From NCBI GenBank assembly GCA_963836355.1, contig CAWIJO010000002.1, positions 186,001 to 250,000 on the forward strand: DNA of 64,000 nt, written 5' to 3'. Shown here piece after piece: positions 35,240 through 44,465 of the stretch (within the stretch, counting starts at the first letter, position 1; each line of letters starts with the position of its first letter). This DNA comes from Palsa-506 sp963836355. GTDB taxonomy: Bacteria; Actinomycetota; Actinomycetes; Streptosporangiales; Streptosporangiaceae. A program made the position numbers and the translations under genes. Below the pieces are notes generated by a model, which saw nothing but the letters and a program-made list of their open reading frames with translations, had not been told where the DNA came from and searched no databases.

Positions 35240-38200
35240 GCCGGGCGGCGAGGAGCAGGGTCGTGGCATTGAGCAATAGAGACCGGGTGGGGCGCGCCCT
35301 GGACATCATGGCGGCGGCCTTACTACCGTTCGTGGACCAGCACCTGGCGGCAGCCCTGGGCGGCAAGGACTGGCTGGACGTGATGACTGACCGGGCCCGG
35401 ACGGCAGGCCTGGCCACGATGGTGCGGACCGACCCGCGGCTGTTGCTGCAGGTGATCGGCGAGCACAGCCGGGCGTTTCGTGACTCGCTGTCGAAGACCG
35501 AACTGGCGTTCGCCCAGGAGATCCGCGAGTCCGGGCACAAATGGGCGCACAATGATGCGTTCAGCGATCCGGACACCAGCCGGCTGCTCGACACGATCGC
35601 GAGGTTGCTCCGCGCGGCCGGCGCGGTGACCGAGGCTGGCGAGGTTGACAAGCTGTTGTTCGATCACCAGCGGGCCGCGTTCGAGAAGGAGACCAGGCGG
35701 GCGGTCCGGCAGTCGGCAGCGCTGCCGGCCGTCGAGGGGATGGGCCTCAAGCCCTGGCGTGAGGTCATCCTGCCGCATCCGGACGTGCGGACCGGCCGGT
35801 TCAACGCCTCGCAGTTCGCGGCGAACCTGTACCGGGTCGCCCATGAGGAGGACACCGGCGAGTACGGCGATCCGGTGGAGTTCTTCCAGCGCACCTACTT
35901 GACCGAGGGTCTGCGGGACCTGATCAGCCGCGCGGTCCGGCGGGTGTCCGGTGATGAGAACGCCGCGCCGGCGATCAACCTGCAAACCAACTTTGGTGGC
36001 GGCAAGACCCACTCCATGCTGGCGCTGTACCACTTGTTTTCCGGCAGGCCGCTGACGGCCTATCCGCAAGATCTGCAGGAACTGCTGGAAGGCCACGATC
36101 TGGCCGCGATCGGCAGCCGGGTCCGGCGGGTCACCCTGGTCGGTAACCACATCTCTCCCAGCGAGGGCATCGCCAAGCCCGACGGAACTCGCGTCAATAC
36201 ATTGTGGGGTGAGCTGGCCTGGCAGCTTGGCGGCAAGGCCGCCTACGACTCGATCGCCGAGGCCGACCGGACCGGCACCAATCCTGGTTCCGCGCTCACC
36301 GAGCTGATCGCGGCCTACTCGCCGTGCGTGATCTTGATCGATGAGTGGGTCGCCTACGCGCGGGAGCTGTTCCGGGCCGACCTCCCGGCCGGCAGCTTTG
36401 ATACACAGTTCACCTTCGCTCAGCTGCTGACCGAGTCTGTCGCCTCGGTCACCGGCGCGCTCCTGGTGGTGTCCATTCCGGCGTCGGACATCGAGGTCGG
36501 CGGCACGCATGGGCAAGACGCGCTGACCCGGTTGCAGAACATCGTGCGTCGTGTGGCCGACCAGTGGCGGCCCGCATCGCCGCGGGAGTCGTTCGAGATC
36601 GTGCGGCGCCGGTTGTTCGAGGATACCTCCGGTGCCGCGCGCATGGACATCGCCGCTGTGGCCCGCCGGTTCACCCAGTTCTATGCCGAGCATCGCCGCG
36701 AGTTCCCCTCAGAGGCCGCCGAGGCCGACTACGAGCGGCGGATCCGCGACTGCTACCCGCTGCATCCCGAGCTGTTCGACCGGCTCTATGACGACTGGTC
36801 GACACTGGAGCGGTTCCAGCGGACCCGGGGCGTGCTGCGGCTGATGTCTACCGTCATCTACGCGCTGTGGCAGACCAATGACGCTTACCCGTTGATCATG
36901 CCCGCCACGATTCCGCTGTCCGAGCCGCGGGTCTTCGATGACCTGACCCAGTACCTGGAAGACTCCTGGAAGTCGATCATCGATTCCGACGTGGACGGCC
37001 CTAGCGCGCTGCCAGCCCGGATCGACCACGACAAGCCGCTGTTCGGGCAGCGGGCCCTGACCCAGCGGCTGGCCCGGACTCTCTTCCTTGGCTCGGCCGC
37101 CACGTTGCGCAGCGCGCACAAGGGCATCGGCCAGCAGCGGATCTGGCTCGGCACCGCCGTGCCCGGCGACAGCATCGGCCACTTCGCGTCATCCCTGCAC
37201 ATGCTCGCCGACCAGGCGACCTACCTGTATTCCGACGGCGCCCGGTACTGGTACGACACCCAGCCATCGGTCGCCCGGGCCGCCAAGGACGAAGCCGACC
37301 GGCTCCGCGACCGTCCCGAGGAAGTCTGGGCCGAGATCGTCGAACGGCTCGGCCGTAACAGTCACAAGGGCCGGGGCAACTTCGCCGCCGTGACCGTCGC
37401 ACCCGACGGAACCGGCGATATCCCGGACACTGACGAGGCCCGGCTGGTGATCGTGCACCCGCACCAGACGTTCCAGCGCAACGGCGGGGACGCCAAGGCG
37501 CTGGTATTCGCCCGCGATGCGTTCAGCACCCGAGGCAGCGCCCAGCGCAGGCACCGCAACGAGCTGATCTTCCTAGCTCCCGACGCACGGCGGATGGAGG
37601 AGCTAGAGGCAGCCGTCCGCGAGCACCTCGCCTGGAAGCACATCGCCGGGCGGGCCACGGCGCTCGACCTGACCCCGACCCAGCGCGACCTGGCTACCAC
37701 CCGCCGCGACGACGCAAGCACCGTGGTCGAGCAGCGGATATTCACGTCCTACATCTGGGTCATGTTCCCCGACCAGCCACACGCCGACCGGCCGATGGAA
37801 GTCAGGGAGATCAAGACCGAGAACCAGGCCGCAACGCTGGCAGATCGGGTAAGCGAAAGGCTGAACCGCGAAGGCCAGCTCGCCGCCGTGCACTCGGCCC
37901 TGGCCATCCAGCAGCAGCTCACCGGCCCGCTCAGAGCGCTGTGGGACCGCGGGTACGTGTCGGTGGGCGAGCTGTGGGACCTGTACTCCACCTACCCCTA
38001 CCTGCCCAGACTGCGCGACCGATCGGTCATGGAGGTCGCCGTCCGTGAAGTGCTCAACTCCTTCACCTGGGAGCAGGAAGGCTTCGCCCTGGCCACCGGA
38101 CGAGATGAGGACACTGGCTCGTTCACCGGCCTGGCCCTTCCCCACGGCGACTCCTGGTTCGGCCCAATCACCGACGCCGTCCTACTCATCCGCCCCGACA

Positions 38201-38565
38201 TCGCACTTGCCCAGCAAGCGGAAACCAAGCCACCCGGCGGTAGAGGAGACGATGGTGCCGCCGGAGGCGGCTCCATCGGCGGCAAGGGAGAGGGCGCTGG
38301 AGGCGGTCCCGAGCCACCGCACCCTCCTCCCCTAGTGAAAACTCGGTACTACGGCGTATTCCGGGTGGACGCCGAAAAATACGGCCGCGACCTCACCCGG
38401 CTCCAGCAGGAAATCCTCCCCCACCTCGCCGACTCAGAGACCGGCGATCTCACCATCACCGTCGAAGTTGAGGCCACCCACCCCGACGGCTTCGCCGACG
38501 ACAAGATCCGCATCCTCACCGAAAACGCCCGCGTCCTGAGATTCGAGCGCTCGGAGTTCGACTAA
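35236..38565 (+). CDS. Swt1/HEPN-DUF499 ATPase, defence-associated
   Basis: 1109 residues from GTG 35236, overlapping the methyltransferase stop by 4 bases. The first ~125 residues fit the Swt1-like HEPN domain (LDIMAAALLPFVDQHLAAAL ... ESGHKWAHNDAFSDPDTSRL, with the R/H-rich HEPN-like helix). The DUF499 ATPase follows with the P-loop QTNFGGGKTHSML near residue 255 and VILIDEWVAYAREL as Walker B. The C-terminus has a Gly-rich linker (about residue 1015) and a last small domain. DUF499 proteins occur with DUF1156 methyltransferases in defence loci. A HEPN domain, often a ribonuclease, could make this the effector or sensor; that is inference. Confidence 0.9.
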   Translation: MSRAARSRVVALSNRDRVGRALDIMAAALLPFVDQHLAAALGGKDWLDVMTDRARTAGLATMVRTDPRLLLQVIGEHSRAFRDSLSKTELAFAQEIRESGHKWAHNDAFSDPDTSRLLDTIARLLRAAGAVTEAGEVDKLLFDHQRAAFEKETRRAVRQSAALPAVEGMGLKPWREVILPHPDVRTGRFNASQFAANLYRVAHEEDTGEYGDPVEFFQRTYLTEGLRDLISRAVRRVSGDENAAPAINLQTNFGGGKTHSMLALYHLFSGRPLTAYPQDLQELLEGHDLAAIGSRVRRVTLVGNHISPSEGIAKPDGTRVNTLWGELAWQLGGKAAYDSIAEADRTGTNPGSALTELIAAYSPCVILIDEWVAYARELFRADLPAGSFDTQFTFAQLLTESVASVTGALLVVSIPASDIEVGGTHGQDALTRLQNIVRRVADQWRPASPRESFEIVRRRLFEDTSGAARMDIAAVARRFTQFYAEHRREFPSEAAEADYERRIRDCYPLHPELFDRLYDDWSTLERFQRTRGVLRLMSTVIYALWQTNDAYPLIMPATIPLSEPRVFDDLTQYLEDSWKSIIDSDVDGPSALPARIDHDKPLFGQRALTQRLARTLFLGSAATLRSAHKGIGQQRIWLGTAVPGDSIGHFASSLHMLADQATYLYSDGARYWYDTQPSVARAAKDEADRLRDRPEEVWAEIVERLGRNSHKGRGNFAAVTVAPDGTGDIPDTDEARLVIVHPHQTFQRNGGDAKALVFARDAFSTRGSAQRRHRNELIFLAPDARRMEELEAAVREHLAWKHIAGRATALDLTPTQRDLATTRRDDASTVVEQRIFTSYIWVMFPDQPHADRPMEVREIKTENQAATLADRVSERLNREGQLAAVHSALAIQQQLTGPLRALWDRGYVSVGELWDLYSTYPYLPRLRDRSVMEVAVREVLNSFTWEQEGFALATGRDEDTGSFTGLALPHGDSWFGPITDAVLLIRPDIALAQQAETKPPGGRGDDGAAGGGSIGGKGEGAGGGPEPPHPPPLVKTRYYGVFRVDAEKYGRDLTRLQQEILPHLADSETGDLTITVEVEATHPDGFADDKIRILTENARVLRFERSEFD

Positions 38566-39390
38566 CCCGAGGTTTCGTGTCCTCCGGTGCGGCACCGGAC
38601 GCGGAGGTTGCAGCGCTCGCACGGGGTGGAAGGCAGAGCTTTCGTCACGGGGAGTGTGTCGCGGACTTCGCCGCCGAGCGTGACGTCATGCTCGTATTCG
38701 TCCCGAAGAAGAACCTGCCCGCAGGTAGCGAACAGGTTTCGCCCAGATCCTCGACCGCTGGGGCCGGACTACCCCACCCCTAACTCGACCCGCACTGGCC
38801 GCGCGTGAACCAGCCCGCGTCCGGGTCACCAGACATTAACTGGCTTCCGGGATCTCCATCCTGGATGACATCGGGCATCGTCGAGTGGCGGCTTCACGGC
38901 TTTTGACCGATACATCATGCTGCAACGAGGAGTCCGCAGAGCCGCGCAAGGTCCGCGCGGAGACTCAAGGGCGGCACCACGAGAATGAGATGCCCACGGC
39001 GGCATTGGCTTCTTCGCGGAACTCGACGCCCGCGCCGGTAACTCGTGAGGTTCAGCCCAGCGCTCTCGCCTGTACTGGCCCGGCTAACACAAGCTTGCAG
39101 CGGGGACTGAACGTGCGTCTGCGAAATGTTGCCACAAGCGCGCACATGGAGGCACGTCACATAGCTGCGAGTCGCAACAGCAGGTTTCCTTACAGATCCT
39201 TCGCACCCGGGTCTTGGACACTGGTCACGAGTCGTTACTCTTCGTGGCCAGACAGATACGGAGAGGCTGCACGTTGACCGCAGCCGTTCGCCGCCCCCGT
39301 GCCCTAGATTTCGGCTCTGGACATGGCGGCCCGATTGGCGAGAATGAAAGTGATCGGCCCAGGGCCTAGAATGCTTGCGAGAGGAATGCG
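38566..39390. promoter_or_regulatory. 825-base intergenic region before the CHAT cassette
   Basis: No frame here resembles a protein, and GC falls toward 38830-39390. It separates the DUF499 module from the CHAT cassette and should contain the cassette promoter and perhaps a terminator. I see no perfect hairpin or palindrome worth reporting. A GAGAGGA site at 39380-39386 serves the next gene. Confidence 0.45.
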
Positions 39391-41064
39391 ATGACGGAGT
39401 CAGCGAACAGTGTGGCTACGTCCCAGGACGACAGCGGACAGGATCGCCTTCTCTGGCGCGTATTCCGGGCGCTGGGACAAGTTCGTACTGACATCTGGCG
39501 GGCGTTTGGTTTCGGGGTTATGCGAGCTTCGGCCCCGTTGCGGAATTCGTATCGGAGCGGCGGGCACGTCTTTGCCCGCGCTCGACTAGAGAAGGCGCAG
39601 ATCGAGGAAAAGTATTTCTTCGATCAGGAGATCTCACAGAATCCCACCAATTATATGAGTAAGCCGCCAGCTGGGCACATCGAACTGACACTTCCTTTCG
39701 ACGGAGACAAGTATTTTACCCGCCAAGCCTACAGTGACGTCGCACGCGCGCGTCGCTCTGATGCCGTTTCTTCCGCGCACGCACTCGTCGGCTACCTGGT
39801 ACTGGCTGATTACACGCAAACTAACCTCGACAGCTTGCTAGGCCTCGCATCGAAATACGGATCGGTACCCATTCAGGTGCCGCTTGCCCCTGTGCCCGGC
39901 GCACGCGAGACTGACCCTCTGGTTGCCGATGGCAGCGCCTGCGTCTTCTCTCATGATTACCTGCCCGACGCTGGGCGGTTTGTGGTCGACCCGGTTCATG
40001 TCGACGTCCAGCTTGACGATCTCGATACTTCCGGGTTCTCCCCTCCGGGCGCCGATCAGGACACAGGCCGGACGCAGGATGGGCTCACCGCGCAGAGCAT
40101 GAAAGTCGCGCAGCGTATCGCGCAGGATATGCAGATCACACAGAATATGCAGGTCATGCGTAACACTCAGGTCAGGCAGATAATGCAGCGTGTCAGTTTC
40201 CGGCCGAATCTGGTTCTCCGCATGACGGTGTTTCTGCATGTCCCACTAAACCTTGCGAGGAATGCGCATCCTGAAGTAAGCCAGGTTTCGCTGAACTGGC
40301 CCACACACACGTCCCTGCGTTCGCTTGACCTTCGCGTCAACGGGCAAGCGCATCCGCTTCGGTATAACCCTAAGCTCAAGTGCCTAGAATGGTCCGGTAT
40401 CCCAATGATCCAGGATCCGGATCCGGTCGGCGGTGACATCCGTTCGTTCCGCAGCCAGCAGATGGACTTGTCGATTCCGCAGCCTGGCGAGCTCTACAGG
40501 GAGGAGAGCCTAATGGGCATGGCAGAGGTAACGGTGGATCGACTGCTGTCAGGCATGGAAGCGCGGCTCTACGACGCGACCGGACGAATAAGCAGACGTT
40601 CTCAGCCGACGCTGGAGAGTGTGATCTCCAGCAACTTCTCCCTTATCCTGGACGATGCCTTCGGCCGACGCACGCTGTTGCCGCACCAGCAGCTGCATTT
40701 TGACGAAGTGATCCCCAATGAGATGCGCATTGACGACATAAAGACCGCGCTTACGAATCAGGGCTTCACGGTGCAAGAGAGGTGGCGAGATCGCGGCCCG
40801 GAGGTTCGCTGGCTTTCAGCGACGCGCACCGAAGGACCTGACACGCTGCAGCTGGAGCTCTATATCGAGGGAAAGCTGCACAAGGCGCGACGGCAACGAC
40901 GTGTTCCAGGCGGAATGACTTATCGTACCGATCTGGAAAGCGGCGAGCTGCGGATCTACATCTACGGCTCACAGCCCCGAGACAGTCAGCAGGTGGTTCA
41001 CGAGATGAACGAACTACGGCGAGCACTGCACGAGCGGTTTGACCGGCTGCCGGCGCGGCGCTGA
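39391..41064 (+). CDS. Uncharacterised protein A of the CHAT cassette
   Basis: 557 residues, no recognised domain. ATG 39391 follows GAGAGGA. No signal or membrane segment. The N-terminal third is basic and helical (LLWRVFRALGQVRTDIWRAF). Around residues 230-268 Met/Gln/Thr-rich stretches repeat (AQDMQITQNMQVMRNTQVRQ). Mid-protein strands (LVLRMTVFLHVPLNLARNA, SLDLRVNGQAHPLRYNPK) suggest a beta domain, and the end is DDIKTALTNQGFTVQERW ... ESGELRIYIYGSQPR ... HEMNELRRALHERF. Its C-terminal half looks like the corresponding part of the next gene product, so the two may be distant paralogues. Stop and next start share one base (TGATG). Sensor or scaffold role is inference. Confidence 0.75.
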   Translation: MTESANSVATSQDDSGQDRLLWRVFRALGQVRTDIWRAFGFGVMRASAPLRNSYRSGGHVFARARLEKAQIEEKYFFDQEISQNPTNYMSKPPAGHIELTLPFDGDKYFTRQAYSDVARARRSDAVSSAHALVGYLVLADYTQTNLDSLLGLASKYGSVPIQVPLAPVPGARETDPLVADGSACVFSHDYLPDAGRFVVDPVHVDVQLDDLDTSGFSPPGADQDTGRTQDGLTAQSMKVAQRIAQDMQITQNMQVMRNTQVRQIMQRVSFRPNLVLRMTVFLHVPLNLARNAHPEVSQVSLNWPTHTSLRSLDLRVNGQAHPLRYNPKLKCLEWSGIPMIQDPDPVGGDIRSFRSQQMDLSIPQPGELYREESLMGMAEVTVDRLLSGMEARLYDATGRISRRSQPTLESVISSNFSLILDDAFGRRTLLPHQQLHFDEVIPNEMRIDDIKTALTNQGFTVQERWRDRGPEVRWLSATRTEGPDTLQLELYIEGKLHKARRQRRVPGGMTYRTDLESGELRIYIYGSQPRDSQQVVHEMNELRRALHERFDRLPARR

Positions 41065-42242
41065 TGACCCTGAAGGACGGTCATATGACCGTCACCGTCG
41101 AGCAGCGTGCACCTCGGGTCCGGTGCTACAAGTGCGGCTCGCCGCACATAGCCTCGTTGTGCCACCACTGCTGGCGTCCCGGCTGCGCCAAACATGTTCG
41201 ACCAGTGCCGCACTGGGTGAAAAGGCTACTGGGCAAGGAAGGCAGCTGTACTGGGCTGGATAAGGACGAGGCTTATCACTGTCCTGAGTGCGCATATATC
41301 CCTGCCGGCCGTACGCTCGCCGTCGGCACCGTCGCCGGAGCCATTGCGGCGGCCGGCATCATCTTTACGTGGCTGAACCTGATCGCCGGACTGGTGCTGC
41401 TGCTGGCCGGCGGATTGCTCGCGGCCAGTGCGTGGCTAACGCTCCGACGCCGTGCGAGCGGGGCAGTAATCGGCATGCCGTTGCCGGTTCAGCCCAAGGT
41501 GAGTGACATGAGCCTGCTCGAGAAGCTCAGCATTCGGATCACCCTCGGCCCTGACGGGAACTACCACACGGACCCTATGCCGGTCGAGGGTGTGCTGACG
41601 ATGATCCTGGTGTTCGGCCATGCTGACCGTGAGCGCCTTGAGCGCAGGATGGGCAAGCGTCCGCGTACGTCTAGCCGGGATGTGCGGTTTTCGGCCGGCC
41701 GTCTCGTGCTTAAGGGCTGTGTAGGCATTAAGAAGGATCGAGATTTCCGTGGCCCGGTTCTCGCACTGGACGGGAGAACCGGGAGCTATCCCGTCTTCCG
41801 CGCCGAGGATCCGCATGTGTCTAGTTCATGGAACTTTGAGATGCATTACCAGCTGTCGGCCGATCCGGATTGTAGCACTGGGCTGCTCTGGATCACGCCA
41901 TCGATCGTCCCCGACTCGGACCGGCGAGCGCTTGAGCTGGAAATCCAGTGGGTCGAGCTAGGGCCTGAAGAGAAACCACTCAGCCTGGACGTGATCGAGT
42001 TGCTCCAACTGAGGTTTCCGGCGAAGTGGGGCAACGTCGAGCAGGTCAGCGAGCGGGCAATCCAGGGGACGCTGCCTGAGGATCCTGACGGATTGCGGAT
42101 GGTCGAATGGAGGCAACTCTCGCCAGCCGAGCACGAGCGCCAGATAGGGCGTCTGACTCTTGCGGCCCGGTTCGAGCACCAGATCGACCTCAAGCATGTC
42201 GTGCGGGGGCACCTGGTAGCCATGACAACACCACTGACTTAA
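41064..42242 (+). CDS. Zinc-finger/two-TM protein B of the CHAT cassette, 3' end cut by IS4
   Basis: 392 residues as read. The N-terminus has RCYKCGSPHIASLCHHCWRP, GCAKHV and later YHCPECAY, a treble-clef or B-box-like zinc finger. Two membrane helices follow at about residues 86-132 (LAVGTVAGAIAAAGIIFTWL, LIAGLVLLLAGGLLAASAW). The rest is beta-rich and cytoplasmic or external (LILVFGHADRE-like strand, GSYPVFRAEDPHVSSSWNFE). The true frame continues as far as 42224; the last five codons and stop come from the inserted IS4 element. Precise removal of the IS joins it in frame to 44430-45218, giving about 649 codons with a SHOCT tail. It is therefore a 5' fragment of one ancestral gene. Confidence 0.75.
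   Translation: MTLKDGHMTVTVEQRAPRVRCYKCGSPHIASLCHHCWRPGCAKHVRPVPHWVKRLLGKEGSCTGLDKDEAYHCPECAYIPAGRTLAVGTVAGAIAAAGIIFTWLNLIAGLVLLLAGGLLAASAWLTLRRRASGAVIGMPLPVQPKVSDMSLLEKLSIRITLGPDGNYHTDPMPVEGVLTMILVFGHADRERLERRMGKRPRTSSRDVRFSAGRLVLKGCVGIKKDRDFRGPVLALDGRTGSYPVFRAEDPHVSSSWNFEMHYQLSADPDCSTGLLWITPSIVPDSDRRALELEIQWVELGPEEKPLSLDVIELLQLRFPAKWGNVEQVSERAIQGTLPEDPDGLRMVEWRQLSPAEHERQIGRLTLAARFEHQIDLKHVVRGHLVAMTTPLT
42215..42224 (+). repeat. Left target-site duplication of IS4-type element
   Basis: GGTAGCCATG here is repeated exactly at 44420-44429, flanking the IS. A 10-base duplication fits the IS4 family. Confidence 0.9.
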
Positions 42243-42347
42243 GGCGAATGGCGGTGTGACCTGGGCAGATGCCGCGCGGCGGGTGTGAGCGCTGGGTCGC
42301 GTATGGCTGATGTCATGTTCTGGGCGTGTCGGTGCGTGTAAATGCTG

Positions 42348-42400
42348 GACGGCTCCTGTACGGGTGCTGTTGTCTAGTCCAGCAACCTGCAGGAGCCGTC
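42348..42400 (+). promoter_or_regulatory. Stem-loop hiding the transposase ribosome site
   Basis: GACGGCTCCTG (42348-42358) pairs perfectly with CAGGAGCCGTC (42390-42400), and an inner 5-bp stem TGCTG/CAGCA (42365-42369, 42380-42384) extends it. The 3' arm contains AGGAG (42391-42395), the only good ribosome site, 8 bases before TTG 42404. Folding in read-through transcripts would block translation, as known for IS10 and IS50. Confidence 0.65.
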
Positions 42401-42403
42401 GCC

Positions 42404-44203
42404 TTGTTGTACCCGATCTCACCGGATATTGCCATTCCAGCAGGTCAAGACGGTGCCGGAGGCAGCGCGAGGGAGATACCGGGCGCGGTGGGCGAGCTGC
42501 CGGGGAGCGGGTCCGCGCAGCTCGCGGCCGGGTTGCCGGCCGGGATGATCGCGGTGCGGGCAGCTGATGTGTCCTGGCCGGGCAGCGCGGCGGGGGCAGG
42601 CGCGCTGGTGGCCCCCGGCGGGCGGGTGGCCTCGGGCGAGATGGTGGTGTTCACCCATCCGGTGACGGTCGCGCCGGCGGTGGCCGGCCGGGACGGCGTG
42701 GTCAGGGCCCGCGGCTGGCTGCCTGATCATGTGCGCCTTGGTGAGCTGGAACGGCACCTGGGCGAGGGGGTGATCGAGGACCTGGTCGCGGCGGGCATCG
42801 CGGCCGGGCGGATGCCGGCGCCGCAGCGGCAGCGGCTGATGTCGCTCGAGCTCACGATCCGGATGACCGTGGCAATGACCCTGATGCCCGACGCGTCCTA
42901 TACCGGGGCGATACGGCGGCTGGCGGGGCACCTGGCCGATGTGCCATGGGACCGGGACTGGCATGTCCCCACCTCGGGGGTGGCCACCGGGTGGCGGGGC
43001 AAGGTGCCGCCGGCGGTGATGGAGGAGCTGTTCTGGCAGGTAGCCGGGCCGCTGGCCGGTGACGACGGCGGCGGCGATGAGGAGAAGGATGGCCCGGTGC
43101 TGGTGCTGGGCGGGATGCCGGTGTGCGGTACCGACGGGATGCTGGTCGCCCTCGCTGACACCCCGGCGAACCGCGCCATGTTCGGCTGCACGGGCACCCG
43201 CAATCAGGAAGGGCCGGGTTCGGCGCCGTTCCCGCAGCTGCTGGCGGTGGTGATCACCGCGCGGGCGGGCCGGGCCAAGCTGGGGGCGATCACCGGGCAC
43301 GCCCGCGCCGGGGAGCAGACGCTGCTGGCCCGGCTGATCCGGCGGCGGCCGGAACTGTTCGCCGGCCGGGTTCTCGCATTCGACCGCAACTTCCCCGGCC
43401 ATAAGATCATCACCGCGATCCTGGACGCCGGCGGGCACGTGGTGGCCCGGGTGAAAAGCAGCCTCGCGCTGCCGGTCACCCCTGGCGGGTGGCTTCCCGA
43501 CGGGTCCCGGCTGAGCTTCCTGAACGCGCCCAGCGGGAACAAAGCCGACGCCCTGCCGGTCCGGGTCGCCGAGCACAACGCGGTCCTGCCCTGCGGCGAT
43601 GGCCAGGAAGTCTCCGAGACCTGCACCCTGGTCACCACCCTGCTGGATCACCATGCCGTGGATGCCGAGCAGATCCGCGGCGCTTACCAGTCGCGCTGGC
43701 CGGCGTCGGAGACCACGTTCGGAGAAGACAAGACCACCATTACCGGCGCCGGGGACCGCACGTCCGGGCCGGTGCTGCGCTCGGGCTCCCCCCGGCTTGT
43801 CATCCAGGAGTTCTGGGCCTGGATGACCGCCACCCAGCTGGTCCGCGCCAGCGCCGCCGCGTCGCTGGTCACCGATGCCGCGGCCGCGCGTGCGCTGCGG
43901 CGGCGCGAGGACAGCGGCCCGGTCACTACCGACCAGGTGTCCTTCACCGCCGCCCGGCACCACGCGGTCTGCTCGATGGTCCAGTCCAAGGTCACCGCGA
44001 GCACTTCCCTGGCCGCCCTCGCCGCCCTGGCCGAGGACACCAGCCGGGCCACGCTGCACACCCTGGTCAGCACCGGCCGGCAGCGCCACTCCCCGCGGGT
44101 GCAGAAAGCCCGGCCCGGCTTCCCGCATACCGCGGCCACCAAGAAGACCGTCACCGGCGTCCCGCAGGTGACCCGGTTCCAGCCCGAGCCCGGCTCGACC
44201 TAG
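42404..44203 (+). CDS. IS4-family DDE transposase
   Basis: 599 residues from TTG 42404, preferred for its AGGAG site; in-frame codons upstream to 42326 are also open. The N-terminal 100 residues are Gly/Ala-rich. The DDE domain has the first Asp in VCGTDGMLVALADTPANRAM, the second in RVLAFDRNFPGHKI, and the Y-x2-R-x4-E-x6-K signature in YQSRWPASETTFGEDK. It appears intact. A strong GC hairpin (44242-44258, CCCCGGCC/GGCCGGGG) follows the stop and may act as a terminator. Confidence 0.9.
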   Translation: MLYPISPDIAIPAGQDGAGGSAREIPGAVGELPGSGSAQLAAGLPAGMIAVRAADVSWPGSAAGAGALVAPGGRVASGEMVVFTHPVTVAPAVAGRDGVVRARGWLPDHVRLGELERHLGEGVIEDLVAAGIAAGRMPAPQRQRLMSLELTIRMTVAMTLMPDASYTGAIRRLAGHLADVPWDRDWHVPTSGVATGWRGKVPPAVMEELFWQVAGPLAGDDGGGDEEKDGPVLVLGGMPVCGTDGMLVALADTPANRAMFGCTGTRNQEGPGSAPFPQLLAVVITARAGRAKLGAITGHARAGEQTLLARLIRRRPELFAGRVLAFDRNFPGHKIITAILDAGGHVVARVKSSLALPVTPGGWLPDGSRLSFLNAPSGNKADALPVRVAEHNAVLPCGDGQEVSETCTLVTTLLDHHAVDAEQIRGAYQSRWPASETTFGEDKTTITGAGDRTSGPVLRSGSPRLVIQEFWAWMTATQLVRASAAASLVTDAAAARALRRREDSGPVTTDQVSFTAARHHAVCSMVQSKVTASTSLAALAALAEDTSRATLHTLVSTGRQRHSPRVQKARPGFPHTAATKKTVTGVPQVTRFQPEPGST

Positions 44204-44241
44204 CCGGCTACCTGCTGAAACACCGTCAGGAAGGAGAAACG

Positions 44242-44258
44242 CCCCGGCCCGGCCGGGG
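44242..44258 (+). terminator. GC-rich hairpin after the transposase
   Basis: CCCCGGCC-C-GGCCGGGG, a perfect 8-bp stem with a one-base centre, 38 bases after the transposase stop. There is no T-run, so terminator function is uncertain. Confidence 0.4.
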
Positions 44259-44419
44259 CCGCGGCCCATGGAACCGCACGCCCGCCGCGGCGTCACGCGG
44301 CCTGTTGTCATGCCCCGGCGCAGGGAAACCTGCCATCAACTCAGACAATGAGACCGCTAAAAGACTTAAAGATCACAACGCCCCAGGCGGGCATAGATAC
44401 CTAAAGTCCCTGGTGTTGT

Positions 44420-44429
44420 GGTAGCCATG
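44420..44429 (+). repeat. Right target-site duplication of IS4-type element
   Basis: GGTAGCCATG, exact copy of 42215-42224. Its final ATG and the next codon ATG continue the frame of gene B. Confidence 0.9.
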
Positions 44430-44465
44430 ATGAAGGGGACGCTTTCCGGCGTCGAGGGAGTCTCC

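Larger units (their letters stand above)
42225..44419 (+). mobile_element. Complete IS4-family insertion sequence, 2195 bp
   Basis: The left end starts ACAACACCACTGACTTAAGG and the right end, read inward on the other strand, is ACAACACCAGGGACTTTAGG: 20-base inverted repeats with three mismatches. Exact 10-bp duplications flank both ends. One transposase gene is inside. It interrupts gene B of the CHAT cassette. Confidence 0.92.

Noticed and set aside
38885..39277. 130-codon rightward frame before the CHAT cassette
   Set aside because: No protein-like pattern, no ribosome site; treated as intergenic.
42419..44311. 630-codon leftward frame opposite the IS4 transposase
   Set aside because: Shadow of the DDE transposase with Gly/Arg/Pro bias.
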